64,000 bases of DNA from Stenotrophomonas sp. NA06056 (GCF_013364355.1 NZ_CP054931.1:2232001-2296000); one strand, 5' to 3'. Shown: positions 30,783 to 43,813, counted from the first letter of the stretch. Notes: generated by a model not told the origin, from the sequence alone. Numbers and translations: made by a program.

Positions 30783-32546
30783 TCATGCGGGCAGGCAGTG
30801 CTCGACGATCAGCTGGATCGCGCTGCCACCGCGATAGTCATCGCAGGCCAGGCGATAGGCCAAGTGGACATGCCTGCCTGGCGCGTTGCCGTGCCAGCCA
30901 CCGAAGTGGATCGCGTTGATCGTGCCCGGTACGCCGGGCAGGCGCAGTTCCAGCTTCAGATGTCGTTCCTTCAGCACGCGCCAGTTGGCCACTTCGAAGT
31001 GGCCGTCGAACAGCGGCTCGGGGAAACCCTGTCCCCAGGGCCCGGCCAGGCGCAGTGCATCGGCATGGCGATGATCGAGCTCGTCCGCTGCCAGTTCGCC
31101 GTCGCTGAGCACCTGCTGCTGCAGTGCGGCCGGGTCGAGCATTTCCAGCGCGGTGGCGACGAACGCGGTTTCGAACTCGGCCAGATGATCCAGGCGCATG
31201 CTCAAGCCGGCCGCCATTGCGTGACCGCCGAAGCGCTCGATCAGACCGGGATGGCGGGCATCGACCAGCGCCAATGCGTCACGGATATGCAGGCCGGGAA
31301 TCGAACGGGCCGAGCCACGCAGGGTGTCGGCACCCGGCTCAGCCGGCGCAAACGCGATCACCGGACGATGCAGGCGATCCTTCATTTTCGACGCAACCAG
31401 GCCAACCACGCCAGGATGCCAATCCGCATCGAACAGGCAGGCCGCCACCGGTCGCTGCCCTGCGGTATCGAGCACCACCTTCGATAGCGCCTGTTCGGCG
31501 TCATCGGTCATCGACTGCTGCACCGCACGCCGCTCGGCGTTGATCTGCTCCAGCGTCTGCGCGATGTCGCGGGCCTGCCGCGGATCTTCGGTGAGCAGCA
31601 GCGCGATACCCAGCGCCATGTCTTCCAAGCGACCGGCCGCATTCAAGCGCGGGCCAAGACCGAAGCCAATGTCGGTGGCGGTCAGTCGTGCAGCGTCGCG
31701 ACCACTGGCTTCGATCAATGCTTTCAGGCCGACGCAGCCCTGGCCGTTGCGCAACCGCCGCAGTCCCGCGCTGACCAAGGCGCGATTGTTGGCATCCAGC
31801 ACCACCAGATCGGCGACGGTGCCCACGGCCACGAGGTCCAGCAGCGTGGTCAGGTCCGGCCCCTTGCCATCGGCAAATACACCCGCTTCGCGCATCTGCC
31901 GGCGCAGCGCCATCAGCACGTAGAAGATCACGCCCACGCCGGCCAGCGATTTGCTGGGGAAGGCATCACCGTCCAGATTCGGGTCGACGATGACATCTGC
32001 AGGTGGCAGCTGCGGGCCGGGCAGATGGTGATCGGTCACCAGCACCTGCCAGCCACGCGCCTTGGCTGCGGTCACGCCGGCATGGCAGGCGATGCCGTGA
32101 TCGACGGTGACCAGCAGATCCGGCTGCAGCGCGGCCAGTTCGTCCACCAGCGACGGTGACAGACCATAGCCATGCACCATGCGGTTGGGCACCGCGTGGA
32201 AGACATGCTGCGCGCCGAGCATGCGCAGACCCCGCACGCCGACCGCGCAGGCGGTTGCGCCGTCGCAGTCGAAATCACCGACCACCAGGATGCGCTTGTC
32301 GGCGGCGATGGCGTGGACCAGCAGGTCCACGGCCGCATCGATACCGGTCAGCAGCTCGGGCGCGTGCAGATTGCCCAGCTTGGGCAACGCCAGCTCCGGC
32401 GTGTACGCACCGCGTGCGGCATACAGGCGGGCCAACAATGGCAGCGTGCCGTCCGGCCAACTGCCAGGCGCGACGGCATCGCGACGGCGGATCATCGGCG
32501 TATCACAGGTCGACGGCACGGCATCGGCGGCAAGGGACATCGGCAT
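30783..32546 (-). CDS. recJ: single-stranded-DNA exonuclease RecJ
   Basis: A 587-aa DHH-family 5'-3' exonuclease for recombination and mismatch repair. Catalytic motifs: VVGDFDCDGATACAVG, VTVDHGI, VLVTDHHLPG, and the DHHA1 part with GSARSIPGLHIRDAL and ERFGGHAMAAGLSM. Length is close to E. coli RecJ (577 aa). I use the ATG at 32546 (ATG at 32540 also possible); longer in-frame extensions overlap the opposite gene. In Xanthomonas recJ adjoins rpfE; here a DUF1176 gene on the other strand has come between. Confidence 0.95.
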   Translation of the reverse strand: MPMSLAADAVPSTCDTPMIRRRDAVAPGSWPDGTLPLLARLYAARGAYTPELALPKLGNLHAPELLTGIDAAVDLLVHAIAADKRILVVGDFDCDGATACAVGVRGLRMLGAQHVFHAVPNRMVHGYGLSPSLVDELAALQPDLLVTVDHGIACHAGVTAAKARGWQVLVTDHHLPGPQLPPADVIVDPNLDGDAFPSKSLAGVGVIFYVLMALRRQMREAGVFADGKGPDLTTLLDLVAVGTVADLVVLDANNRALVSAGLRRLRNGQGCVGLKALIEASGRDAARLTATDIGFGLGPRLNAAGRLEDMALGIALLLTEDPRQARDIAQTLEQINAERRAVQQSMTDDAEQALSKVVLDTAGQRPVAACLFDADWHPGVVGLVASKMKDRLHRPVIAFAPAEPGADTLRGSARSIPGLHIRDALALVDARHPGLIERFGGHAMAAGLSMRLDHLAEFETAFVATALEMLDPAALQQQVLSDGELAADELDHRHADALRLAGPWGQGFPEPLFDGHFEVANWRVLKERHLKLELRLPGVPGTINAIHFGGWHGNAPGRHVHLAYRLACDDYRGGSAIQLIVEHCLPA

Positions 32547-32662
32547 CGCCGGGTTACGGAAGACCCGCGCATAATACCCCGCTCGGCTTGTCAGGCTCTG
32601 CGCGGGCTTGGCGCAGGCGGGGTGATCGCCCATGCTTGTTCGCTTCTGAAACGGAATTCGCC

Positions 32663-33706
32663 ATGTACCGCCCGCTGTCCGCATTGATTGCCAGCCTGTT
32701 GCTGCCGCTCGCCAGCCACGCCGGAAACACACCGCTGGAACCCGGTATCGAGTTCGTGCACCACGACTGGTTCCTGGCCTGCGACAACACCGGCACCTGC
32801 CGCGCCGCCGGCTATGGCCCGGAGAACGCAGACAGCCTGCTGGGCCTGATGCTGGAACGCCCTGGCGGTCCCGGCACGGCAGTGAAGGCGCGGCTGCGGG
32901 TCGGTGAGGATGGCGAAAGTGCGATGCCTGAAGGTGAGATGCGCCTGCAGGTGAATGGACGTGATCTGGGCGCTGTGCAGGACACCGGGGCCGACGAAGC
33001 AGTGACGCTGCGGCCGGCGCAGGTTGAGACCCTGCTCGCCGCCCTGCCCGGCCGGGCCCGCATCGAGGTGGTCGACAGCAGGGGCACGCGCTGGCCGATC
33101 TCCGATCATGGTGCCGCCGCAGTGCTGTTGAAAATGGACGAGGCACAAGGGCGGGTGGGCACGCCCGGTGCACTGGTACGGCGTGGCACGCGTGCCGAGG
33201 CGAGCGTGCCGGCCGCAGCGGCCAAGCCGGTGATCATGCGCGGCGTGCTGGCGGCCACTCGCCCCGGCGATAGCGTGCTGGGCGGCAGCAAAGCGCTGCG
33301 CGACGCGCTGATTGCCACGCTCGGCGACAGCGACGACTGCCCACGCCTGATCGAGTACACGGGAACCCCGGAAATGGTGATCCAGCGGCTGGACGACAGT
33401 CACGTGCTGGTGCAGGCGCTGTGCCAGATGGGCGCGTACAACTTCAGCAATGGTTTCTGGATCACACGCGATCAGCCACCTTTCGCAGTGGAGGTGGTCA
33501 CACTGGAGGCAGAGGGCTTCTCGCACGAGGAGCGCACGCTGTACGCACGCTACAAGGGCCGCGGCATCGGTGACTGCGTTTCCGGCTCGGACTGGGTATG
33601 GGATGGCCGCAGATTCCAGCCCAGCAGTGTGTTCAGCACCGGCTTGTGTCGTGGCGTGCCGGGCGGGCACTGGACCCTGCCGACGCTGGTCAGCGAGGTT
33701 CGTTGA
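32663..33706 (+). CDS. DUF1176 periplasmic protein, copy 2
   Basis: A 347-aa protein with signal peptide MYRPLSALIASLLLPLASHA and mature start EFVHHDWFLACDNTGTCRAAGYG, clearly paralogous to the product at 29649-30698 (same ends: CRGVPGG.W.LPT.VSEVR in both). Cysteine positions are largely shared. It lies between recJ and rpfE on the opposite strand, breaking a gene order known in Xanthomonas. Function unknown. Confidence 0.88.
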   Translation: MYRPLSALIASLLLPLASHAGNTPLEPGIEFVHHDWFLACDNTGTCRAAGYGPENADSLLGLMLERPGGPGTAVKARLRVGEDGESAMPEGEMRLQVNGRDLGAVQDTGADEAVTLRPAQVETLLAALPGRARIEVVDSRGTRWPISDHGAAAVLLKMDEAQGRVGTPGALVRRGTRAEASVPAAAAKPVIMRGVLAATRPGDSVLGGSKALRDALIATLGDSDDCPRLIEYTGTPEMVIQRLDDSHVLVQALCQMGAYNFSNGFWITRDQPPFAVEVVTLEAEGFSHEERTLYARYKGRGIGDCVSGSDWVWDGRRFQPSSVFSTGLCRGVPGGHWTLPTLVSEVR

Positions 33707-33823
33707 GCGCGCGACCTTTCGCGGCTGGGCGAAGGCGAAGGCCTGCGCCAGCTGCTTCAGCCCAGCAGCACGGCACGACCATCACCTCACCCGCCGGGCT
33801 TGGCCCAGCGCTACTGCATTGCC

Positions 33824-34744
33824 TCAGGCGTCGTGCAACTGCCGTGGCTTCTTCCAGAACTGCCAGCGCTGGCCCCTGTCCAGCTGGAACTGCAGGCCGT
33901 CCTCGAAGTCCAGCACCAGCCGCTGCAGTTCGCCGCGCTTGAGCGCGGCCAACAGCGGCCGGATGGCGTCGTTGCCCAGCTGCTGCAACGAGCGCAGCTG
34001 GCGCAGGTCGACCAATGCATCGACTGACTGTTCGCCGTCCACCGCTACGCCTGCGGCCTGGGCCAGGCCCTGCAGCAATGCGTCGCGGCTGCGCACCTGC
34101 GCGTGCGGCGTGGCGACCGAAACCGGCATCACGCCACCACCCCAGAACCACAGCGAATTGATCGGCTGCTGGCCCTGTGCCGCACGCTGCTGGTTCCACG
34201 AATGGGTGTGCAGCAGCACCTGCGCCTCGGTCATCAACGCGCGCCAGCGACGGCCCGCGTCGCCGGGCGGCAGGTGCGAGAACAGGTCATCGCCCAGCAC
34301 CTCGTCGGGGCTGTCGAACTCCGGCAGCTCGGTACCGATGGGAAGCCGCAGATACCAGCGCGACGGATCGGGGGCATCCAGAATGAAGCCCGCATCCGCA
34401 AACAACGGCTGCAATACGGGCAGCAAGGCCAGCGTATCGGCCAGGCTGGGCCGCAGCGTTTCGCCGTGGCCCATCATGCGCGCGCCGTGCATGTCCGGCA
34501 CCATGCAGGCCGGGTCCGCACGCAGCCAGCAGGCGCCGGCAGCATCGCCGACGTCACGCTGACGGGTCAACGCGGCCACCGGCCATTGCGGCGCGGCAAC
34601 CGTGAAGTGGCGCAGCAGCTGCGCACGCTCACCGGCGTCGCCCTGCGAGGTGGCGGCGCGGCCCAGGGCACGCGCCACATCATCCGGCAATGCAGCCACC
34701 GCAAAGCGGCTGCGTGCCGGCAACAGCAGGGTCGCCGTCGCCAC
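33824..34744 (-). CDS. rpfE: RpfE-like protein, phosphoglycerate-mutase-annotated family
   Basis: A 306-aa protein starting at GTG 34744, 3 nt after the greA stop, with AGGA 10 nt upstream. It is placed as rpfE from Xanthomonas-like order (recJ, rpfE, greA, carB) and from motifs such as WYLRLP and INSLWFWGGGVMP seen in the ApgM-like/RpfE family. The conserved metal-binding set of true phosphoglycerate mutases is not evident, so enzymatic activity is doubtful. The actual role in pathogenicity-factor regulation is unsettled. Confidence 0.75.
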   Translation of the reverse strand: MATATLLLPARSRFAVAALPDDVARALGRAATSQGDAGERAQLLRHFTVAAPQWPVAALTRQRDVGDAAGACWLRADPACMVPDMHGARMMGHGETLRPSLADTLALLPVLQPLFADAGFILDAPDPSRWYLRLPIGTELPEFDSPDEVLGDDLFSHLPPGDAGRRWRALMTEAQVLLHTHSWNQQRAAQGQQPINSLWFWGGGVMPVSVATPHAQVRSRDALLQGLAQAAGVAVDGEQSVDALVDLRQLRSLQQLGNDAIRPLLAALKRGELQRLVLDFEDGLQFQLDRGQRWQFWKKPRQLHDA

Positions 34745-34747
34745 GGA

Positions 34748-35220
34748 TCAGTCCTGGTAGCTGACGCTGACGATCTCGTACTCGCGCTGGCCGGCCGGCG
34801 CGTCGATCACGATCGAATCACCTTCCAGCTTGCCGATCATCGCGCGGGCGACCGGCGAGGAAATCGCGATCAGGCCCAGCTTGATGTCCGCTTCCAGATC
34901 GCCAACGATCTGGTACTTCTTCTCTTCGTCCGATTCCACGTCGGCCAGGGTCACGCTGGCGCCGAACACCACCTTGGAGCCTGCATTGAGCTTGCTCACG
35001 TCGATGATCTCGGCGTGCGACAGCTCGCCTTCCAGCTGCTTGATGCGGCCTTCGATGAAGCCTTGTTCCTCGCGCGCGGCGTGGTACTCGGCATTCTCCT
35101 TCAGGTCGCCATGCTCGCGCGCTTCGGCGATCGCGGCGATCACCTTCGGGCGCTTGACCGACTTCAGGTGATCCAGCTCATCGCGCAGTCGCTGCGCGCC
35201 CTTCATCGTGATGGGTGCTC

Positions 35221-35224
<4 letters not shown>
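34748..35224 (-). CDS. greA: transcription elongation factor GreA
   Basis: A 158-aa GreA. The N-terminal coiled coil carries the acidic tip used in transcript cleavage ([22 protein letters not shown]), and the C-terminal FKBP-like half includes [16 protein letters not shown]. It rescues backtracked RNA polymerase. ATG at 35224 overlaps the carB stop by 4 nt (ATGA), so it is translationally coupled to carB; the following rpfE starts 3 nt downstream. Confidence 0.97.
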
Positions 35225-38463
<3,239 letters not shown>

Positions 38464-38517
38464 TTTCTTCTCTAAGTCAGTACAGCGTGACAAGGGGGAG
38501 TGATCGCACGCTGTCGA

Positions 38518-39072
38518 TCAGGAAATCTCTTCGGGTTTCAGCGCAATCCGGCACTGGTCCTGCAACGGCTTGGCCAACTGCGCGTCCAGGTCCTCTGGAA
38601 TCGCTGGCTCACTTTCGAACGAAGCCACCATGCGGCGGTACGCCGGGCTGGCCATGAAGGCAGCAAGCTGTGCGCGGTCCGTTGCGCCCAGGCCGGCGCC
38701 GGCCTTGGCCTCGGTGTTGTCCGGGGTGGAATTGGCGAAGGTGGACGACAGGGCCTTGCCTGCCGTCGTGGCCAGGAAGCGCGACCATTCGGCAATCACC
38801 ACGTCACCGTCATTGCCCAGGCCCTGGATGATCGAACGGCGGAACTGCGCATCCAGCAGATCGCCCACAGGCGCCTGCGCGCAGGCCTGGTCGGCATCCG
38901 GCAACGCCTTCAATGCCGGCGTGTTGTCGATCACCAGATCGGCCATGGTCGCGCCCAGCGAGCCCATGCCCAACGACTTCACCACCGCCGCCACATCGGC
39001 ATCGGACGCCGGCGTTGCCTGCGCCACGCCCGCGACACACCACAGCAGCGGCAGTAGCGCCAGGCTGCGCAT
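38518..39072 (-). CDS. small exported protein between carA and carB
   Basis: A 184-aa protein with signal peptide [19 protein letters not shown]. The mature part is helical, with two cysteines (QACAQ, DQCRI). Its ATG (39072) shares one base with the carA stop (TGATG), and carB starts 54 nt after its end, so it is expressed with carAB. I recognise no domain; DUF2059-like helical secreted proteins are a loose comparison only. A secreted protein inside an otherwise cytoplasmic enzyme operon is odd and may be a lineage-specific insertion. Confidence 0.8.
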   Translation of the reverse strand: MRSLALLPLLWCVAGVAQATPASDADVAAVVKSLGMGSLGATMADLVIDNTPALKALPDADQACAQAPVGDLLDAQFRRSIIQGLGNDGDVVIAEWSRFLATTAGKALSSTFANSTPDNTEAKAGAGLGATDRAQLAAFMASPAYRRMVASFESEPAIPEDLDAQLAKPLQDQCRIALKPEEIS

Positions 39073-40202
39073 CAAGCCTTGGCCTCGGCCATCAGGTTCA
39101 CGAAACGATCGAACAGCGGACCGACGTCGGTCGGGCCCGGCGACGCTTCCGGATGCCCCTGGAACGAGAAGGCCGGCACGTCGGTGCGGGCGATGCCCTG
39201 GTTGGTGCCGTCGAACAGCGAACGGTGGGTCACCCGCAGGGTGGCCGGCAGGGTCGTTTCATCCACCGCGAAGCCGTGGTTCTGCGAGGTGATCATCACC
39301 CGGCCGCTGTCCAGGTCCTGCACCGGATGGTTCGCACCATGGTGGCCATGGCCCATCTTGATCGTCTTGGCGCCCGACGCCAGGCCCAGCAGCTGGTGGC
39401 CCAGGCAGATGCCGAAGGTCGGGACCTTCACGTCGATGAAAGTCTTGATTGCCTCGATGGCGTAGTCGCACGGTTCCGGGTCACCCGGGCCGTTGGACAG
39501 GAATACGCCGTCCGGCTTCAACGCCAGCACCTCGGCGGCCGGGGTCTGCGCCGGCACCACGGTAACCTCGCAACCGCGCTCGGCCAGCATGCGCAGGATG
39601 TTGGTCTTCACGCCGAAGTCGTAGGCCACGACCTTGAATTTGGCCGGCACACTGACGAACGCGTTGGCGTCCAGGTCCAACTGGCCTTCGGTCCAGGTGT
39701 AGGTCTTCTCGGTAGTGACGACCTTGGCCAGATCCATGCCCTTCAGCCCCGGGAACTTGCGGGCGGCTTCCAATGCCTTTTCCACATCGATGCCGTCGCC
39801 GGCCATCAGCGCGCCGTTCTGGGCGCCCTTCTCGCGCAGGATGCGGGTCAGCTTGCGGGTGTCGATGCCGGCGATGGCGACCACGCCGCGCTGGATCAGC
39901 CAGTCCTGCAGCGACACCTGGCTGCGCCAGCTGCTCGGGCGGCGCGGTACGTCGCGCACGATCAGGCCGGCCGACCACACCTTGGACGCTTCATTGTCCT
40001 GGTCGGTCATGCCGGTGTTGCCAATGTGCGGATAGGTCAGCGTGACCATCTGCCGGGCGTAGGACGGGTCGGTCAACACTTCCTGGTAGCCGGTCATGGC
40101 GGTGTTGAACACCACCTCACCGACGGACAGGCCGGGCGCGCCTACGGATTCGCCCTCGAATACGGTGCCGTCTTCGAGGACGAGGATTGCGGCTTGGGTC
40201 AC
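39072..40202 (-). CDS. carA: carbamoyl-phosphate synthase small (glutaminase) subunit
   Basis: A 376-aa class I glutamine amidotransferase. Nucleophile Cys in [17 protein letters not shown], His/Glu in the C-terminal [12 protein letters not shown]-terminal [15 protein letters not shown]. It supplies ammonia to CarB. The start is GTG 40202 (GTGACCCAAGCC) since no in-frame ATG precedes it near a good ribosome site. The stop is overlapped by one base with the next, secreted protein gene. Confidence 0.97.
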   Translation of the reverse strand: MTQAAILVLEDGTVFEGESVGAPGLSVGEVVFNTAMTGYQEVLTDPSYARQMVTLTYPHIGNTGMTDQDNEASKVWSAGLIVRDVPRRPSSWRSQVSLQDWLIQRGVVAIAGIDTRKLTRILREKGAQNGALMAGDGIDVEKALEAARKFPGLKGMDLAKVVTTEKTYTWTEGQLDLDANAFVSVPAKFKVVAYDFGVKTNILRMLAERGCEVTVVPAQTPAAEVLALKPDGVFLSNGPGDPEPCDYAIEAIKTFIDVKVPTFGICLGHQLLGLASGAKTIKMGHGHHGANHPVQDLDSGRVMITSQNHGFAVDETTLPATLRVTHRSLFDGTNQGIARTDVPAFSFQGHPEASPGPTDVGPLFDRFVNLMAEAKA

Positions 40203-40431
40203 GGAATTCTCACTTTGGCTACCGAGGGGGTGCCGAAGTCACGCCTGCGCTTCACGGAAATCCGGTTGCAAAAAAGCGCGGACGTACGGTCTGGGACCGG
40301 TCCGGCTTTCGTGATTCGGCGAGTGCGAATTGTAGCGCTGCCGGGGCGCTCGCGCCAGCGGTTATCGCCATTCATGAACAGGCGATTGCGCATTCATTTC
40401 AATCCGGGGGCGTATGCGGGCCCTGCCCCCG

Positions 40432-40506
40432 GTAGTGCCGGCCGCTGGCCGGCAACCACGGGGTGCCCGACGGCAAGGGGGTTGCCGGCCAGCGGCCGGC
40501 ACGACC
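40432..40506. repeat. SMAG inverted dimer (one end degenerate)
   Basis: GTAGTGCCGGCCGCTGGCCG is mirrored by a GCCGGCCAGCGGCCGGCAC arm, ending at ACGACC instead of CTAC. It lies between the carA promoter region and the dapB stop. The remaining part of this gap (40203-40431) shows no gene; it presumably carries the carA promoter. Confidence 0.8.
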
Positions 40507-40510
40507 TGTC

Positions 40511-41230
40511 TTATTCCAGCAGGTCCCGCACCCGGTAGCTGCCCGCCGCCCGGCCCTGCAGCTGGCGAGCGGCAAACAGCGCCCCGCGGGCAAAGATGTC
40601 GCGGTTGCTGGCCCGGTGCACCAGCTCGATGCGCTCGCCCAGGCCGGTGAACTGCACCAGATGCTCGCCGACGATGTCACCGGCGCGCAGGCTGGCGTAC
40701 TGCGGCTCGGCTCCGCCCCGCTGCGCCGCGGCGCCCAGAGTCAACGCCGTGCCCGAGGGCGCGTCCTTCTTCTGCGTATGGTGCGACTCTACGATGTCGC
40801 AGTTCCAGCCAGCCAGCGCCTGCGCAGCGCGCTCCACCAGCTCATCCAGTACCGCCACGCCCAGGCTGAAGTTCGATGCCCACACCAGCGGTATCTTCAC
40901 CGCCGCCGCCTCCAGCGCCTGCCGCTGCGCAGTGGAAATGCCGGTGGTGCCCGACACCAGGCCTGCGCCGCGCTCCACGCACAGTGCCAGCAGTGCGTCG
41001 AAGCCCTCTGGAAGGCTGAAGTCGATCGCCACGTCGAACACCGGCGCCCCCGGCAACTCGCTGGCAGCGAAGAACGGCACACCATCGATCACCCGCTGGG
41101 CCGGCGCGCGGCCGGTCACCGCAGCGACGATCTGCAGGGATTCAGGGTGTTCGGCGGCCAGCCGCAACAGGGCCTGGCCCATGCGCCCGGAGGCGCCGTG
41201 AATAAGCAATCGCAGGGGAGTCTGGTTCAT
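40511..41230 (-). CDS. dapB: 4-hydroxy-tetrahydrodipicolinate reductase
   Basis: A 239-aa enzyme of the diaminopimelate/lysine pathway, reducing hydroxy-tetrahydrodipicolinate with NAD(P)H. NAD motif IHGASGRMGQAL at the N-terminus; substrate and catalytic region ESHHTQKKDAPSGTAL with the SHH/K-DAPSGTA signature. It is about 30 residues shorter than E. coli DapB (273 aa), as in Xanthomonadaceae. A carAB-dapB neighbourhood is also seen in Xanthomonas. It lies between two SMAG repeats. Confidence 0.95.
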   Translation of the reverse strand: MNQTPLRLLIHGASGRMGQALLRLAAEHPESLQIVAAVTGRAPAQRVIDGVPFFAASELPGAPVFDVAIDFSLPEGFDALLALCVERGAGLVSGTTGISTAQRQALEAAAVKIPLVWASNFSLGVAVLDELVERAAQALAGWNCDIVESHHTQKKDAPSGTALTLGAAAQRGGAEPQYASLRAGDIVGEHLVQFTGLGERIELVHRASNRDIFARGALFAARQLQGRAAGSYRVRDLLE

Positions 41231-41346
41231 GCATGCAGGCTAGCGGCAGCACGCATGCTCCGGCAAGCGCTGTCGCTGCGACGCTGCGTGCGCTTCTGCC
41301 GTGGACTGCCTGGCCATCATGCAGATCACGGCCTGGCCAGCGAACG

Positions 41347-41370
41347 GTAGATCCACGCCATGCGTGGATG
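41347..41370. repeat. SMAG single arm
   Basis: GTAGATCCACGCCATGCGTG followed by GATG: one ATCCACGC-hairpin headed by GTAG, without a mirrored partner. It lies between the end of the feo operon and dapB. Confidence 0.75.
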
Positions 41371-41427
41371 AAGATCCAGGGCCTGCGAACCAGGGCCTGC
41401 ACCCACCAACGCGGCTCAGGCCCTGCC

Positions 41428-41682
41428 CTAGTGCTGCTTCGGCGACGTCGGCCCGCAGCTGTCACAGCCCCCGCACGCGCCGCCGCCACCAGTGGCCGGC
41501 GGCGCGATCTTCCGGCCCAGCGTCTGCAGCCAGGCCGCGCGGCCCGGCTTCAGCAGCGCCAACGCAAGCGCACCGCGCAGCTTGCGCACGGTGCCGGGCG
41601 CCTGCTTTTTCAGCACGACCCATGCACTGACCAGCACGGCCACCGCGATGATCAGGTACTGGATCAGCAGACCGGCGTCCAT
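41428..41682 (-). CDS. FeoB-associated Cys-rich membrane protein
   Basis: An 84-aa protein. It has one N-terminal membrane helix (LLIQYLIIAVAVLVSAWVVL) and a Cys-rich tail (GGGGACGGCDSCGPT) that could hold iron or pass redox equivalents. Its ATG at 41682 overlaps the feoB stop by one base (TGATG), so it is co-translated as the third gene of the feo operon. This fits the small FeoB-associated proteins found in place of FeoC in other bacteria. Function not established. Confidence 0.85.
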   Translation of the reverse strand: MDAGLLIQYLIIAVAVLVSAWVVLKKQAPGTVRKLRGALALALLKPGRAAWLQTLGRKIAPPATGGGGACGGCDSCGPTSPKQH

Positions 41683-43544
41683 CAGCCGCCTCCCAGCGCC
41701 ACGGTCACCTGGTAGGTGATCAGCGCCGCCACGTAGGCTGCGGCAAACAGGTAGAGCGCGGAGAAGCCCATCGTCTTCCACGAGTTGGTCTCGCGCTTGA
41801 TGGTGGCCAGGGTGGAGATGCACATCGGCGCGTAGATGAACCACACCAGCAGCGCCAGGCCCGTGGCCAGCGACCAGCCATCAGCCACCACCGGCGACAA
41901 CGCGGAGATCGCCGCATCGTCATCGGCAGCCGACAGCGCATACACCGTGGCCAGCGACGACACAGCGACTTCGCGTGCGGCCAGCCCCGGGATCAGCGCG
42001 ATGCAGATCTGCCAGTTGAAGCCCAGCGGCGCAAAGATTGCCGTCATCGCATGGCCGATCTGGCCGGCATAGCTGTAGTCGATGGCCGGCATCGTCGCGT
42101 CGGCGGGTGCACCCGGGAACGACAGCAGGAACCACAGCAGGATGGTCAGCGCCAGGATGATGCCGCCGACGCGCCTGAGGAAGATCATGCCGCGCTCGTA
42201 CAGGCCGACGGCGAGGTCACGCGGATGCGGAATGCGGTACGACGGCAGCTCCAGCATCAGCGGGTGCTCGCTCTTGTCGCGGCGCCACTTCTTCATCACC
42301 CACGACATCACCAGCGCGCTGAGGATGCCGGCCACGTACAGGCCAAACAGCACCAGACCCTGCTGGTTGAAGATGCCGATCTTGCCGGCCGGAATGAACG
42401 CGCCGATCAACAGTGCATAGACCGGCAGCCGCGCCGAGCAGGTCATCAGCGGTGCCACCAGGATCGTGGCCAGGCGGTCACGCGGGTCCTGGATGCTGCG
42501 GGTGGCCATGATGCCCGGCACCGCGCAGGCGAAGCTGGACAGCAACGGGATGAACGAGCGGCCGGACAGGCCCGCCGCCGCCATCATCCGGTCCAGCAGG
42601 AACGCAGCGCGCGGCAGGTAACCGGACTCCTCCAGCGCCAGGATGAAGGCGAACAGGATCAGGATCTGCGGCAGGAACACCACCACGCCACCCAGACCGG
42701 CGATGATGCCGTCGGTCAGCAGACTGGTCAGCGGGCCGGCCGGCAACACGCTGGCGGCCAGTTCACCGAGCCAGGCGAAGCCGGCCTCGATGCCATCCAT
42801 CAGCGGCGTGGCCCAGGCGAACACCGCCTGGAAGATCAGGAACATCACCACGACCAGGGTGATCAGGCCGAACACCGGATGCAGCAGCCAGCGGTCGAGC
42901 GTGTCGTCGATCTTCGCCGTCCGCGCCGGCATCCGCACCGCGGCGGCCAGAATGGCGCGCACCTGTGCGTGGTAGTCCGCGCTGCCGTCAACACCGGCCA
43001 GCGGCGCGTCCAGATGCGGCACCATGGTGTCCAGGCGCTCCACCAGCGCACGTGCGCCCTGCTTGCGTACCGCCACGGTTTCCACCACCGGCACGCCGAT
43101 CTCGCGCTCCAGCGCGGCAACGTCGATCTGGATGCCGCGACGCTGCGCGGCGTCCACCATGTTCAGGGCGATGATCATCGGCTTGCCCAGCTCGCGCAGT
43201 TCCAGCGCGAAACGCAGGTGCAGGCGCAGGTTGGTGGCGTCGATCACGCACAACAGAACGTCCGGTGCGGCCTCACCCGGGTAGAAACCCCGGCACAGGT
43301 CGCGGGTGATCGCCTCATCAAGGCTGGCCGGATGCAGGCTGTAGGCGCCCGGCAGGTCAAGCACGGCGAACTCGCGGCCGGACGGGGCGCGGAGGCGGCC
43401 TTCCTTGCGCTCGACAGTCACGCCGGTGTAGTTGGCGACCTTCTGCCGGCTGCCGGTGAGCTGGTTGAACAGGGCCGTCTTGCCGCTGTTGGGGTTGCCG
43501 ACCAGCGCGATGCGCAGCGGTGCGGCGGTTGCGGTGGCGCTCAT
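41682..43544 (-). CDS. feoB: ferrous iron transporter FeoB
   Basis: A 620-aa Fe(II) permease. The N-terminal G domain has G1 GNPNSGKTALFNQLTG, G3 in LDLPGAYSL and a later NMVD motif; about ten membrane segments follow, with the conserved gating-type segments LPRAAFLLDRMM and FACAVPGIMATR. It is somewhat shorter than E. coli FeoB (773 aa). It starts within the feoA stop (ATGA overlap). It takes up ferrous iron in low-oxygen or acidic conditions. Confidence 0.96.
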   Translation of the reverse strand: MSATATAAPLRIALVGNPNSGKTALFNQLTGSRQKVANYTGVTVERKEGRLRAPSGREFAVLDLPGAYSLHPASLDEAITRDLCRGFYPGEAAPDVLLCVIDATNLRLHLRFALELRELGKPMIIALNMVDAAQRRGIQIDVAALEREIGVPVVETVAVRKQGARALVERLDTMVPHLDAPLAGVDGSADYHAQVRAILAAAVRMPARTAKIDDTLDRWLLHPVFGLITLVVVMFLIFQAVFAWATPLMDGIEAGFAWLGELAASVLPAGPLTSLLTDGIIAGLGGVVVFLPQILILFAFILALEESGYLPRAAFLLDRMMAAAGLSGRSFIPLLSSFACAVPGIMATRSIQDPRDRLATILVAPLMTCSARLPVYALLIGAFIPAGKIGIFNQQGLVLFGLYVAGILSALVMSWVMKKWRRDKSEHPLMLELPSYRIPHPRDLAVGLYERGMIFLRRVGGIILALTILLWFLLSFPGAPADATMPAIDYSYAGQIGHAMTAIFAPLGFNWQICIALIPGLAAREVAVSSLATVYALSAADDDAAISALSPVVADGWSLATGLALLVWFIYAPMCISTLATIKRETNSWKTMGFSALYLFAAAYVAALITYQVTVALGGG

Positions 43545-43795
43545 GCACGTCGCTCCTGGCTGGCCGGGTCGATGACCACGCGCCGGGCCTCACTGATACG
43601 CAGCGCGAAACGGGTGAACCCGACCTGCACCAGCAGCGGCTCACCGCCGACCGGACCTCGCGCCACCAGGCGCACTTCCTCACCCTTGACGAAGCCCAGC
43701 TCGCGCAGGCGCCGGGCGATGGCATCGTTGGCATGCAGGTCCTGCACGGAATCGACCACGGCCGAGGCGTGCAGGGGCAGTTCGGACAGCGTCAT
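43541..43795 (-). CDS. feoA: FeoA, SH3-like partner of FeoB
   Basis: An 84-aa FeoA-domain protein (SELPLHASAVVDSVQ, RRLRELGFVKGEEVRLVARGPVGGEP, ALRISEARRVVID), typical length. It is thought to interact with the G domain of FeoB. First gene of feoA-feoB-Cys-rich operon, overlapping feoB by 4 nt; its promoter region diverges from the liuC-like gene. Confidence 0.93.
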   Translation of the reverse strand: MTLSELPLHASAVVDSVQDLHANDAIARRLRELGFVKGEEVRLVARGPVGGEPLLVQVGFTRFALRISEARRVVIDPASQERRA

Positions 43796-43813
43796 CTAGC
43801 GTGTTCTCTGCTG

